64,000 nucleotides of DNA from Chitinophagaceae bacterium. Its GTDB lineage: Bacteria > Bacteroidota > Bacteroidia > Chitinophagales > Chitinophagaceae. Positions within the stretch are counted from its first letter, which is position 1, and each line of letters starts with the position of its first letter. The DNA is taken from NCBI GenBank assembly GCA_016787085.1, contig JAEUVJ010000018.1, positions 181,639 to 245,638 of the forward strand. Direction: 5' to 3'. The position numbers and the translations under genes were made by a program. Below, piece by piece: positions 37,156 to 45,127 of this stretch. The notes beneath the pieces are model-generated. The model made no database searches, was not told the DNA's origin, and saw nothing but the letters and a program-made list of their open reading frames with translations.

Positions 37156-38253
37156 ATGAAAACAGCATTAGCTCCCGATATAAAAGAGGTGGTGGAAGCT
37201 GTTCATTACCGCCCGGCTATTTCTATCGTGATGCCTTTTGAACCGAAAATGAGTATCAAATCAGAACTAAACCAGCAACTCAAATTTGCCCTCGATAAAG
37301 TGGATCGTGAAGTGCGGAAGAACTACAAGGATGACCTGGCGGAACTGGTGATCCACAAACTAAAGAAGATCGTCAAAGGGCTGAACTTTAATACCTATAA
37401 AAAAAGCATAGCGATCTATGTATCCCCTGTTTTTGAGAAAGTGCTTTACCTGGATATTCCCGTCGAGCAAAAGATCATGGTGGATGATTCATTTGAGATA
37501 CGTGACCTGCTGCAGGCAAAAAAGGAACTGCACAAGTACATGGTTGTGGTGCTTAGCGGTAAATGGAGCAAAGTGTATATCGGCAATTACTCTTCATTCA
37601 CGAAAGTGGCTTCGCATGTGCCGGATCATATTGCCGCTTTTACCAATGATATATCAGAAAGGGTCACTAACTTTTCCGATCCTGCTTACCGTAAGGAAGT
37701 GCTGCTGGAAAAATTCCTTCATCACACCGATGACGGGTTGAAATTCCTGCTGCAGGCCTATCCGCTGCCCGTATTTATAATGGGTACAAAAAGGGTGCTT
37801 GGACATTTCAAAGCATTGACCAAAAATGAAAAGAGTATTGTCGGGTATATCCATGGAAATTATGAAGAAGCGTCAGAAGCCGGGCTCGGCAAAGCCCTCA
37901 AGCCCTATATTGACAACTGGAAAAAGGTTAAAATGGAGGATCTGCGACACCAGGTAGAAAAAGCAGCTGATGCCGGCAAACTGTCTGTGGGGATGAAGGA
38001 AGTATGGAAGAGTGCATCACAGCGTAAGGGACGTTTGCTGATCGTCGAAAAGGATTTTACCTATACGGCTGAGCACGGTGCTACCGAAGAGGTGATCTAC
38101 CGGGCTGAACAACCCTACACAAAATTCTCTTATATCAAAGATGCCGTGGATGATGTAATAGAGAAGGTGCTGGAGCATGGGGGTGATGTCGAGTTTGTGG
38201 ACAAAGGAAAACTCCGGGAATATGCCCACATAGCCCTGATACAGTATTATTAA
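37156..38253 (+). CDS. baeRF-like protein (bacterial archaeo-eukaryotic release factor relative)
   Basis: This 365-residue soluble protein starts with an alpha/beta domain (RPAISIVMPFEPKM ... SIAIYVSPVFEKVLYLDIP) and continues as three alpha/beta units, including YMVVVLSGKWSKVYIGNY, ending DVEFVDKGKLREYAHIALIQYY. This layout and the opening motif resemble the baeRF families, bacterial relatives of aRF1/eRF1 domains proposed to act on stalled or hibernating ribosomes under stress. The assignment is from pattern memory and moderate. The GGQ motif of true release factors is absent. It is flanked by a polymerase X gene and a CHAD gene and has one of the clearest Crp/Fnr-type promoters. Confidence 0.6.
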   Translation: MKTALAPDIKEVVEAVHYRPAISIVMPFEPKMSIKSELNQQLKFALDKVDREVRKNYKDDLAELVIHKLKKIVKGLNFNTYKKSIAIYVSPVFEKVLYLDIPVEQKIMVDDSFEIRDLLQAKKELHKYMVVVLSGKWSKVYIGNYSSFTKVASHVPDHIAAFTNDISERVTNFSDPAYRKEVLLEKFLHHTDDGLKFLLQAYPLPVFIMGTKRVLGHFKALTKNEKSIVGYIHGNYEEASEAGLGKALKPYIDNWKKVKMEDLRHQVEKAADAGKLSVGMKEVWKSASQRKGRLLIVEKDFTYTAEHGATEEVIYRAEQPYTKFSYIKDAVDDVIEKVLEHGGDVEFVDKGKLREYAHIALIQYY

Positions 38254-38346
38254 AAATGACAACGGCGCTTGTGACAAGTTCTGCTTATAGAAAATAGTAA
38301 AGGGGATGGCACGAGCTTCGGCAGCTTAATAGTAGTTTAGTAGTGA

Positions 38347-39165
38347 ATGTTACCTGCGTCCGGTATACAAAAGATCATCCAGCTCCGTTTCCGGCGGATG
38401 AAGAAAAATTACAAGCGGATAAAAAATGATTGTGATAAGGAGGCGATTCATCACTTCAGGGTAGAGTATAAGAAACTAAGGGCTTTTTTACGGATGATGG
38501 CAGTTGATGCAGCACATGCAAAAATAAAAATACCCGGGTCGCTCAGGAAGGTTTACCAGCGATCAGGATCTGTCAGGGATCTGCAGTTGCATATAGACAC
38601 TATCGGGAATAACACGGCGTCTGTTGGTTATATACAGAAGCTGCAGGAAAAACTGGCTGCTGCAAAAGCTGAGTTGGCCGGTACTACCGGGCATGAGGTT
38701 TTGCCTGAATGCCTTGAAAAGATAGAAAAGAAGATAAAGGGAGACCTGGCTGATAAGATCATAGATGATTTTGTTTCCGGGAAAGTGAAGGAGATATCCA
38801 TGATCCTCGCTCATAAGATCATCCGGGATGGGCACCTGCATGCTGTAAGGAAATGCCTGAAGGATATTATTTATGTCGTTCTGATATACAGGAAGGAACT
38901 CTTATTGCCTTTCCACGTAGATGGATGGAAGGCGGAAAATGAGAAGCCTTTTACAGATATTGCCACCACGTTGGGCCGGTTTCAGGATAGCTGCATATCT
39001 CTTACTCATTTGAAAGATGACCTTAAGGCCGTATCATCGCTTTCCGACAAGAAATTGATTACACAGATATACCGTCAGCAATCCCGTTTAAAAAGACAGC
39101 AGAAGCAGTTGCTGAAAAAGGACCTGTTGACCCTTATCACTTCCTTTTCTGACAGTCATCATTGA
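38347..39165 (+). CDS. CHAD domain protein
   Basis: This 272-residue helical protein has the CHAD signature AIHHFRVEYKKLRAFLRMM (about residues 34-52) and a second conserved-His region (FQDSCISLTHLKDDL, around 219-233). It is rich in Lys and Arg. CHAD domains bind inorganic polyphosphate through conserved histidines and basic residues and can locate to polyphosphate granules. The start could also be Met18 (38398). It lies 93 bp after the baeRF gene without a clear promoter box or Crp/Fnr-type site, so cotranscription is likely. Its last codons contain the activator-type site of the next operon. Confidence 0.85.
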   Translation: MLPASGIQKIIQLRFRRMKKNYKRIKNDCDKEAIHHFRVEYKKLRAFLRMMAVDAAHAKIKIPGSLRKVYQRSGSVRDLQLHIDTIGNNTASVGYIQKLQEKLAAAKAELAGTTGHEVLPECLEKIEKKIKGDLADKIIDDFVSGKVKEISMILAHKIIRDGHLHAVRKCLKDIIYVVLIYRKELLLPFHVDGWKAENEKPFTDIATTLGRFQDSCISLTHLKDDLKAVSSLSDKKLITQIYRQQSRLKRQQKQLLKKDLLTLITSFSDSHH

Positions 39166-39193
39166 ATATCTTCCTGTTTTAAGGTAACATTTA
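39150..39193 (+). promoter_or_regulatory. Crp/Fnr-type site plus -7 box for lolA-like/ABC operon
   Basis: TGACAGTCATCA (39150-39161) lies inside the last codons of the CHAD gene. A box-like TAACATTTA (39185-39193, one base longer between TA and TTT) follows after 23 bp and ends 20 bp before the ATG at 39213. Confidence 0.5.
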
Positions 39194-39212
39194 CATTCAA
39201 ATTATTTCTGGT

Positions 39213-39965
39213 ATGAAGAGGTATGTCCCGTGCGGAGTGATACTGCTGTTGATCACCGGTGTCATTCCTGGTGTATCGCAGGATGCGGCCTCAATTGTTA
39301 AAAAGGCCGACGAGAAAATGCGGGGTAATACTTTACAGGCAGAAATGACCATACGCACTATTCGTCCCGCATGGAACAGGGAGATGCAATGCAAAACGTG
39401 GATGAAAGGAGCGGCTTTTGCCATGATCCTGATACAGACGCCGGCAAAGGATAGGGGTATTGTTTTTCTGAAAAGAAAAAGAGAAGTATGGAACTGGGTG
39501 CCTGTACTGGAGAGAAGTATCAAATTGCCTCCGTCTATGATGAGCCAGTCGTGGATGGGAACAGATTTTACCAATGATGACCTGGTGAAAGAGTCATCTG
39601 TAGTAGAGGATTATACTCATTCGATAACAGGCGATACAGTGATTGACAGCAGGCCATGCTATGTGATACAAATGATCCCGAAACCTGAAGCCGGCGTGGT
39701 CTGGAACAAAGTGATAGTGTGTATTGACAAAAAAGATTTCCTTGAACTGCATAGCCGCTTTTATGATGACGACGGAAAACTGGTCAGTACCATGAACGGT
39801 TATGATGTAAAGATGATGGACGGCCGGCTGATCCCTACCCGTTTTGAAATGATACCGGCGGATAAAAAAGGGCAGAAGACCGAAATGATCTACAGGTCGG
39901 TGAAGTATAATAAGCCCATTGCAGACAATTTCTTCACGGTTGAAAAAATGAAAACGCTGAGTTGA
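39213..39965 (+). CDS. LolA-like outer-membrane lipoprotein-sorting protein
   Basis: This 250-residue exported protein has a signal of about 1-22 (...GVSQ). Its fold pattern is that of the LolA-like family annotated as outer membrane lipoprotein-sorting protein: ADEKMRGNTLQAEMTIRT, VFLKRKREVWNWVPVLERS, LPPSMMSQSWMGTDFTNDDL, FFTVEKMKTL. Such half-barrel proteins carry lipids or lipoproteins across the periplasm. It is the first gene of a five-gene operon with two FtsX-type permeases, an ATPase and a beta-barrel protein (gaps of 1 to 16 bp or overlap), which suggests a dedicated inner-to-outer-membrane transport route. Confidence 0.8.
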   Translation: MKRYVPCGVILLLITGVIPGVSQDAASIVKKADEKMRGNTLQAEMTIRTIRPAWNREMQCKTWMKGAAFAMILIQTPAKDRGIVFLKRKREVWNWVPVLERSIKLPPSMMSQSWMGTDFTNDDLVKESSVVEDYTHSITGDTVIDSRPCYVIQMIPKPEAGVVWNKVIVCIDKKDFLELHSRFYDDDGKLVSTMNGYDVKMMDGRLIPTRFEMIPADKKGQKTEMIYRSVKYNKPIADNFFTVEKMKTLS

Positions 39966-39966
39966 A

Positions 39967-41184
39967 ATGTGGCTCATTAAACTGGCATGGAAAAATATAT
40001 GGCGCAACAGGAGCCGGACACTGATCACGATGGCGGCAATTTTTTTTGCTGTCATACTTTCTGTGCTGACCAGCAGCCTGCAGGATGGGGTGTTTGATAA
40101 CCTGGTTAAGAACATGGTGAGCTTTTACAGTGGTTATATGCAGGTGCACAAAAAGGGTTATTGGAATGAACAGATACTGGATAACAGTTTTGAAGCTTCG
40201 CCCCGGGCGGAGCAGCAGATACTGGCCAACAAGAATATTACAGGCATTAGTCCCCGCCTGGAATCCTTCGCACTGGCATCTTCTGCCGATGTGACCAAAG
40301 GATGCCTGGTGGTGGGTATTTCACCGGAAGAAGAAAACAATATCACCAGGTTAAAAGAAAAAGTAACAGAGGGCTCGTATCTGCGGGATGATGATCCCGG
40401 TATCCTGTTGTCCGAAGGGCTTTCCAAAAGATTGCAATTGCATCTCCATGACACGATCGTATTGATAGGGCAGGGTTATCATGGCGCTACAGCAGCGGGT
40501 AAGTACCCGATAAAAGGCATGGTAAAGTTTGGTTCACCCGACCTCAACGATAAGACCTTATTTATGACCTTGTCGTCAGCACAGGATCTTTATGGTGCGT
40601 ATAACATGCTTACATCTTATGTTATTGCCCTGAATGATAACCGTAACCTGCAGAAGACCGCTGCTTCAATACGCTCAGGGATGGGTGAGCAATACGAAGT
40701 AATGACCTGGGAAGAAATGATGCCTGATGTGGTACAGCATATAAGAACAGATACTGCCAGTTCACGGATCATACAGGGTATTTTATACCTGCTGATCTGT
40801 TTCGGTATTTTCGGAACGTTGCTGATGATGATGGTGGAAAGGAAATTTGAAATGGGGATGCTGGTAGCGATCGGCATGAAAAAGATAAAGCTGATCCTGC
40901 TGTTATTGATAGAATCGGTGATCACCGTGGTCAGTGGCTGCCTGCTTGGTATCATGGCGGGTGTGCCGGTCGTATGGTACCTCAACAGGCACCCGATAAG
41001 TCTTTCCGGTGAAACAGCAGATATATATGAGCGCTTTGGGTTTGAACCGGTATTCCCGGCTTCTACCGAAGGAGTTCATTTTTTTACGCAGGGACTGATC
41101 GTTTTAGTAATAGGACTGCTGCTATCACTTTATCCTATGATTAAAGTGACCCGGTTAAAACCTGTACTGGCCATGAAACGGTGA
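39967..41184 (+). CDS. FtsX/LolE-type ABC transporter permease 1
   Basis: This 405-residue permease has the LolCE/MacB layout. One N-terminal transmembrane helix (about 18-38, after LAWKNIWRNRSRTLITM) is followed by a large periplasmic domain (about 40-265) and three C-terminal helices (about 272-292, 318-340, 372-394). The coupling motif MVERKFEMGMLVAIGMK lies between helices two and three. It starts one base after the lolA-like stop. It pairs with the next permease to form a heterodimer powered by the ATPase at 42427. Confidence 0.88.
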   Translation: MWLIKLAWKNIWRNRSRTLITMAAIFFAVILSVLTSSLQDGVFDNLVKNMVSFYSGYMQVHKKGYWNEQILDNSFEASPRAEQQILANKNITGISPRLESFALASSADVTKGCLVVGISPEEENNITRLKEKVTEGSYLRDDDPGILLSEGLSKRLQLHLHDTIVLIGQGYHGATAAGKYPIKGMVKFGSPDLNDKTLFMTLSSAQDLYGAYNMLTSYVIALNDNRNLQKTAASIRSGMGEQYEVMTWEEMMPDVVQHIRTDTASSRIIQGILYLLICFGIFGTLLMMMVERKFEMGMLVAIGMKKIKLILLLLIESVITVVSGCLLGIMAGVPVVWYLNRHPISLSGETADIYERFGFEPVFPASTEGVHFFTQGLIVLVIGLLLSLYPMIKVTRLKPVLAMKR

Positions 41185-41200
41185 ATTAAAAAAGCATATT

Positions 41201-42415
41201 ATGATCATCCGGATGGCATGGAGAAATATCTGGCGCAATAAAATGCGGAGCGTTGCCATTGCTTTATCTGTAGCGATCGGATTATTTGCCGGGATTTCTG
41301 TGCTGGCGCTCTATAAGGGTATGATGAAAAGCAGGGTGAGAACCGTTATAGATTCCGAAACCGGGCACCTGCAGATACACCACCCGGAGTTCAAGAAAGA
41401 TTATGACCCTGCATATTTGCTCAGTGACCCGCAAAAATGGATCGGGGATATTCGTTCTTTCAATACAATAAAAGCCGCTGCAGTACGAACAGTTACACAA
41501 GCCATGCTGTCAACACCAACCGGCAGCACCGGAGTGCAGGTGAACGGGATCATACCGGAGGCGGAGAATGAAGTATCGTTGCTGAAATCGAAAATTCATT
41601 GGGGGGACGGATTCACCGGCCGGAAAAAAAATGAAGTATTAGTGGGAAAGAAGCTGGCTGATAAGATGAAATTGAAACCCGGATCGAAACTCGTACTAAC
41701 ATGTACAGATACGGCCAGCGACCTGGTATCAGCAGCTTTCAGGGTAACCGGCATTTACCAGACTGAGAATTCACCGCTGGATGAACGGAATGTATATGTG
41801 AACAGGAATGACCTGAATGAAATGCTGAACATGGATAATTCTTTTCATGAAATAGTGGTATTACTGAACAATGATGAAGACCTGGCATTGGCAAAGCAGC
41901 AGTTACAGGAACGGTTTCCTTCTTTCCTCGTCGAATCATGGAAAGAAATATCTCCCGAAACAGAACTGATGGTGAATACAATGGATTACTATATGTATAT
42001 CATCATTGGCATCATTATGCTGGCGCTTGCTTTTGGCATCATCAATACCATGCTGATGGCCATCCTGGAAAGGACACGGGAAATTGGTATGATGGTCGCA
42101 TTGGGTATGAGCCGCTTCAGGTTATTCCTGCTGGTTCTGCTGGAGACAGTTCTCCTTACGATCACTGGTACTCCCCCCGGGTTGATCGCTGCATGGCTGG
42201 CAGCAAATTATTATAATAAGAAAGGAATTGATATCAGTTCATTTGCCGGGGATACGATGAGCAGTTTTGGTTTCAGCAGTATGATCTATCCCGAATTTCC
42301 CGGAGCGGAGTTATTCATTGTTTTAATGATCGTAATAACGACTGCGCTGGTGTCCTGTATTTTCCCGGCGATAAGAGCCGGCAGGCTGCAGCCGGTGGAG
42401 GCATTACGAAAATAA
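41201..42415 (+). CDS. FtsX/LolC-type ABC transporter permease 2
   Basis: This 404-residue protein is a paralogue of the preceding permease with the same four-helix layout. The N-terminus is MAWRNIWRNKMRSVAIALSV, the periplasmic domain spans about 40-265, and the motif LERTREIGMMVALGMS precedes helix three. The C-terminal helix ends FPAIRAGRLQPVEALRK, a typical FtsX-family end. Together with permease 1 it should form the membrane part of a MacB/LolCDE-like extruder acting on lipids or lipoproteins of the inner-membrane outer leaflet. Confidence 0.88.
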   Translation: MIIRMAWRNIWRNKMRSVAIALSVAIGLFAGISVLALYKGMMKSRVRTVIDSETGHLQIHHPEFKKDYDPAYLLSDPQKWIGDIRSFNTIKAAAVRTVTQAMLSTPTGSTGVQVNGIIPEAENEVSLLKSKIHWGDGFTGRKKNEVLVGKKLADKMKLKPGSKLVLTCTDTASDLVSAAFRVTGIYQTENSPLDERNVYVNRNDLNEMLNMDNSFHEIVVLLNNDEDLALAKQQLQERFPSFLVESWKEISPETELMVNTMDYYMYIIIGIIMLALAFGIINTMLMAILERTREIGMMVALGMSRFRLFLLVLLETVLLTITGTPPGLIAAWLAANYYNKKGIDISSFAGDTMSSFGFSSMIYPEFPGAELFIVLMIVITTALVSCIFPAIRAGRLQPVEALRK

Positions 42416-42426
42416 AAGGAGGCTGT

Positions 42427-43155
42427 ATGCAAACAGTGATAGATGCGCACAATGTAAGCAAGGTGTATAATGCGGATACCATCCCGGTATATGCAGTGAA
42501 TAATGTGCATCTTCATTTACAAAAAGGGGAGTTTACCGCATTGGTGGGGCCTTCGGGTTCAGGTAAAACAACACTGCTTAACCTGATTGGCGGGCTTGAT
42601 AAACCCGACAGCGGCCATATCATCATTAACGGCGTGGACATTACGACGCTTTCGGCAAACGAGCTGATCAATTTCCGGCTGAAGAATATCGGGTTTGTCT
42701 TTCAGTCATTCAACCTGATACCGGTGCTGACGGCCAAAGAAAATGCAGAATTCATTTTACAGTTGCAAAAAGTACACAAACAGGAAAGAGAAAAAAGGAT
42801 CGAAGTCTTGTTTAAAGAGATCGGTCTGTCAGATAAATTGAATGAGAGACCATCAAAGTTGTCGGGTGGTCAGCAACAACGGGTGGCCGTGGCAAGGGCC
42901 CTCGCATCAAGGCCGCAGTTTGTACTGGCGGATGAACCTACTGCCAACCTCGACTCCGGATCTGCTTCCAATCTTCTGGATATTATGGCGCAGCTCAATA
43001 AAGAGGAGGGTATCACCTTTCTTTTTTCTACGCACGATCAGCGGGTGATTGACAGGGCCAGAAGAGTGATCACACTCGTGGATGGGCAAATCGCAAGGGA
43101 TACGGCTGCGGTGCCGGTTACTCACGAAACAATAGTTTCAAATGAAAAGCCATGA
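42427..43155 (+). CDS. LolD/MacB-type ABC transporter ATPase
   Basis: This 242-residue ATPase has Walker A GPSGSGKTT, Q-loop VFQSFNLIPVLT, signature LSGGQQQRVAVARALA, Walker B FVLADEPTANLDSGS and H-loop STHDQ, all intact. The sequence groups with LolD/MacB/FtsE-type ATPases. Its last four bases (ATGA) contain the start of the beta-barrel gene, indicating translational coupling. Confidence 0.92.
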   Translation: MQTVIDAHNVSKVYNADTIPVYAVNNVHLHLQKGEFTALVGPSGSGKTTLLNLIGGLDKPDSGHIIINGVDITTLSANELINFRLKNIGFVFQSFNLIPVLTAKENAEFILQLQKVHKQEREKRIEVLFKEIGLSDKLNERPSKLSGGQQQRVAVARALASRPQFVLADEPTANLDSGSASNLLDIMAQLNKEEGITFLFSTHDQRVIDRARRVITLVDGQIARDTAAVPVTHETIVSNEKP

Positions 43156-44312
43156 AACCGTTTTGTACTATAGGGCTGTTCATTATAAGCTTGTTCACTT
43201 TACCTGTATATGCACAGGATTCTGCAGACAAAGTGCATAAACTGTCCATTAATGGTTATGTCAAGAGCCTGCAGGCCCTCACCTTCAATAAAGATTTTTC
43301 AGACTTTCTTTCCGCTAATCTTATTCATAATCGTATCAACCTGAAGTGGAAACCTTCTGTTACGGTCACTGCGGCAGCAGAATTCCGTAACCGTTTGTTC
43401 TGGGGGGAAGAAGTAAAAAATACACCAGGCTTTACAGCCATGCTGCGTAATCCAAACGAAGTGCTGGATCTGTCAAAAGTGTGGATAGATAATAAAGGAC
43501 TTGTTTTGCACACCAGTATTGAGCGGCTCTGGGCAGAATACCGGCAACAAAAATGGAATGTACGGATTGGCCGCCAGCGCATCAACTGGGGCATCGCCAC
43601 CAACTGGAATCCCAATGATATTTTCAATACCTATAACTTTCTCGATTTTGATTATGAAGAAAGGGCCGGCAGCGATGCCGTGAAAATCCAGTATTCATTT
43701 ACTGATTTTTCCCATATTGAACTCGCATCAAATCTTTCCGTGGAAAAGAACAAGAGAGTGGTCGCCGCAAAATATTTTCTGAACCGGTCGGGTTATGATA
43801 TGCAGGCGCTGGCCGGTCTGTATCACGATAAACTCACGCTGGGCACCGGGTGGGCAGGCAGTATCGGTAATGCAGGATTTAAAGGAGAGGCCCAGTTGTT
43901 TTTTAATGGTAAAGATTCGGGTATTTCTTTTAGTGGCGTGATGGAGGCCGACTATGTTTTTGAGAAGGGATGGTATATCAACGGGGCTGTTTTATACAGT
44001 AGTCAAGGAATGACCCGGCCGGTATCCGGCTGGACAAAATTTGAATTCTCCCCATCGCCTGAAAAGCTCATGCCGGCAATGTGGAATGTTGGTTTTACCG
44101 GCGCAAAAGAGATCACGCCTCTTTTTTCCGCCAGGCTCAGTACCGTATTTTCCCCCAAAGTGAACCTGCTGATACTATTGCCTTCTCTCAGCTACAGCCT
44201 TACCGAAGACCTGGGAGCCGACCTGGTATGGCAGTCTTTTTTCGGAGAGGCAGACACCGGCTTCCGGGGTATCAGTCACCGTGCTTTCCTGCGAATGAAG
44301 TGGAGTTTCTGA
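43152..44312 (+). CDS. Outer-membrane beta-barrel protein linked to ABC operon
   Basis: This 386-residue protein has a signal of about 1-22 (...PVYAQ). Many amphipathic strands follow (INGYVKSLQALTFN, NLKWKPSVTVTAAAEFRNRLFW, YEERAGSDAVKIQYSFTDF, WNVRIGRQRINWG), ending FLRMKWSF with the C-terminal Phe typical of barrels. RIGRQRINWG resembles porin-like barrels found beside lipid-export systems. It overlaps the ATPase gene by 4 bp, so it is probably the outer-membrane end of the same transport path; the cargo is unknown. Confidence 0.7.
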   Translation: MKPFCTIGLFIISLFTLPVYAQDSADKVHKLSINGYVKSLQALTFNKDFSDFLSANLIHNRINLKWKPSVTVTAAAEFRNRLFWGEEVKNTPGFTAMLRNPNEVLDLSKVWIDNKGLVLHTSIERLWAEYRQQKWNVRIGRQRINWGIATNWNPNDIFNTYNFLDFDYEERAGSDAVKIQYSFTDFSHIELASNLSVEKNKRVVAAKYFLNRSGYDMQALAGLYHDKLTLGTGWAGSIGNAGFKGEAQLFFNGKDSGISFSGVMEADYVFEKGWYINGAVLYSSQGMTRPVSGWTKFEFSPSPEKLMPAMWNVGFTGAKEITPLFSARLSTVFSPKVNLLILLPSLSYSLTEDLGADLVWQSFFGEADTGFRGISHRAFLRMKWSF

Positions 44313-44331
44313 TCATTGTTACTTGCCCGGC

Positions 44332-44374
44332 TGACAGTGATCATAGCTTATGGCTTTCAGGGGAAGCTAACTTG
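44332..44374 (+). promoter_or_regulatory. Crp/Fnr-type site plus -7 box for dodecin operon
   Basis: TGACAGTGATCA (44332-44343) is identical to the reverse complement of the site at 55903-55914, including the preceding GGC. The box TAACTTG (44368-44374, one T short of consensus) follows after 24 bp. The ATG lies 40 bp after the box. Confidence 0.55.
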
Positions 44375-44413
44375 TAAGTAATAAACTATTTTCTAACAAT
44401 AAAATCAGTTTTT

Positions 44414-44641
44414 ATGTCAGTAGTAAAGGTGATTGAAGTATTGGCTGATTCCGATAAAAGCTGGGAAGATGCCGCACAGAAAGCTGTGGCAGAAGCCGGG
44501 AAAACACTGCATAATATCCGCTCCATCTACGTCCAGGATCATAGCGCCACAGTAAAGAACAATAAGATCGTGAATTACAGGATCACCGCCAAGGTTAGTT
44601 TTGAGATCGGTCTTCCATTGATCAAAACATCAAAAAAATAA
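44414..44641 (+). CDS. Dodecin family flavin-binding protein
   Basis: This 75-residue protein has the dodecin fold signature: VVKVIEVLADSDKSWEDAAQKAV, a helix, then three beta-strands (NIRSIYVQDHSATV, NYRITAKVSFEI). Dodecins form dodecamers that store or buffer riboflavin/FMN (or CoA) and protect flavins. It leads an operon with DUF2267 (4 bp gap) and a P-type ATPase (23 bp gap). Confidence 0.93.
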   Translation: MSVVKVIEVLADSDKSWEDAAQKAVAEAGKTLHNIRSIYVQDHSATVKNNKIVNYRITAKVSFEIGLPLIKTSKK

Positions 44642-44645
44642 AACT

Positions 44646-45104
44646 ATGCCACTCGATTTTGAAAAGCATGCCGCGAAGGGAAATGAGTTTGTCCGGCTGG
44701 TGGCGGATGAATTGGTGGTATCACGGGATAAGGCAGGCCGCATCATCCGGGCAGTTTTTCATGCGTTGCGAAACCGCCTGACTCACGAAGAGTCTTTCCA
44801 TTTACTGGCTCAGTTACCCGTGGCTATCAAAGGTATCTATGTGGACGGATGGAAATTTAAAAAGGATTATAGCCGGATCATTCATGTCAATGATTTTCTC
44901 AATGAAGTGAGAACAGAAGACGGGGTATTGGCGGCGTATGATCTTGGAAATAATCAAAGGGCTGAGAAAGCGGTAGCAGCCGTGTTCAAAGCGATGAATT
45001 ATTTTGTCAGTGAAGGGGAGTTCAAAGATGTACTCGCTGTTTTACCCGAAGAAATAAGACACTTTATACAAGAAAGCCTGGCTGGTGAAGGAACGGTCCT
45101 GTAA
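44646..45104 (+). CDS. DUF2267 protein
   Basis: This 152-residue helical protein has two DUF2267 repeats: FVRLVADELVVSRDKAGRI through HALRNRLTHEESFHLLAQLP, and AVAAVFKAMNYFVSEGEFKDVLAVLPEEIRHF. The family is found in stress and dormancy loci in many bacteria; its molecular role is unknown. It is cytoplasmic, with no signal or membrane segment, and sits between dodecin and a cation ATPase in one operon. Confidence 0.88.
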   Translation: MPLDFEKHAAKGNEFVRLVADELVVSRDKAGRIIRAVFHALRNRLTHEESFHLLAQLPVAIKGIYVDGWKFKKDYSRIIHVNDFLNEVRTEDGVLAAYDLGNNQRAEKAVAAVFKAMNYFVSEGEFKDVLAVLPEEIRHFIQESLAGEGTVL

Positions 45105-45127
45105 ATACCGGCGATAGCATTTACCTT

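Noticed and set aside
38254..38346. Crp/Fnr-type site upstream of the CHAD gene
   Set aside because: TGAC half-sites occur (38258, 38272) but none has a partner RTCA at the four-base spacing, and no box lies at the standard distance.
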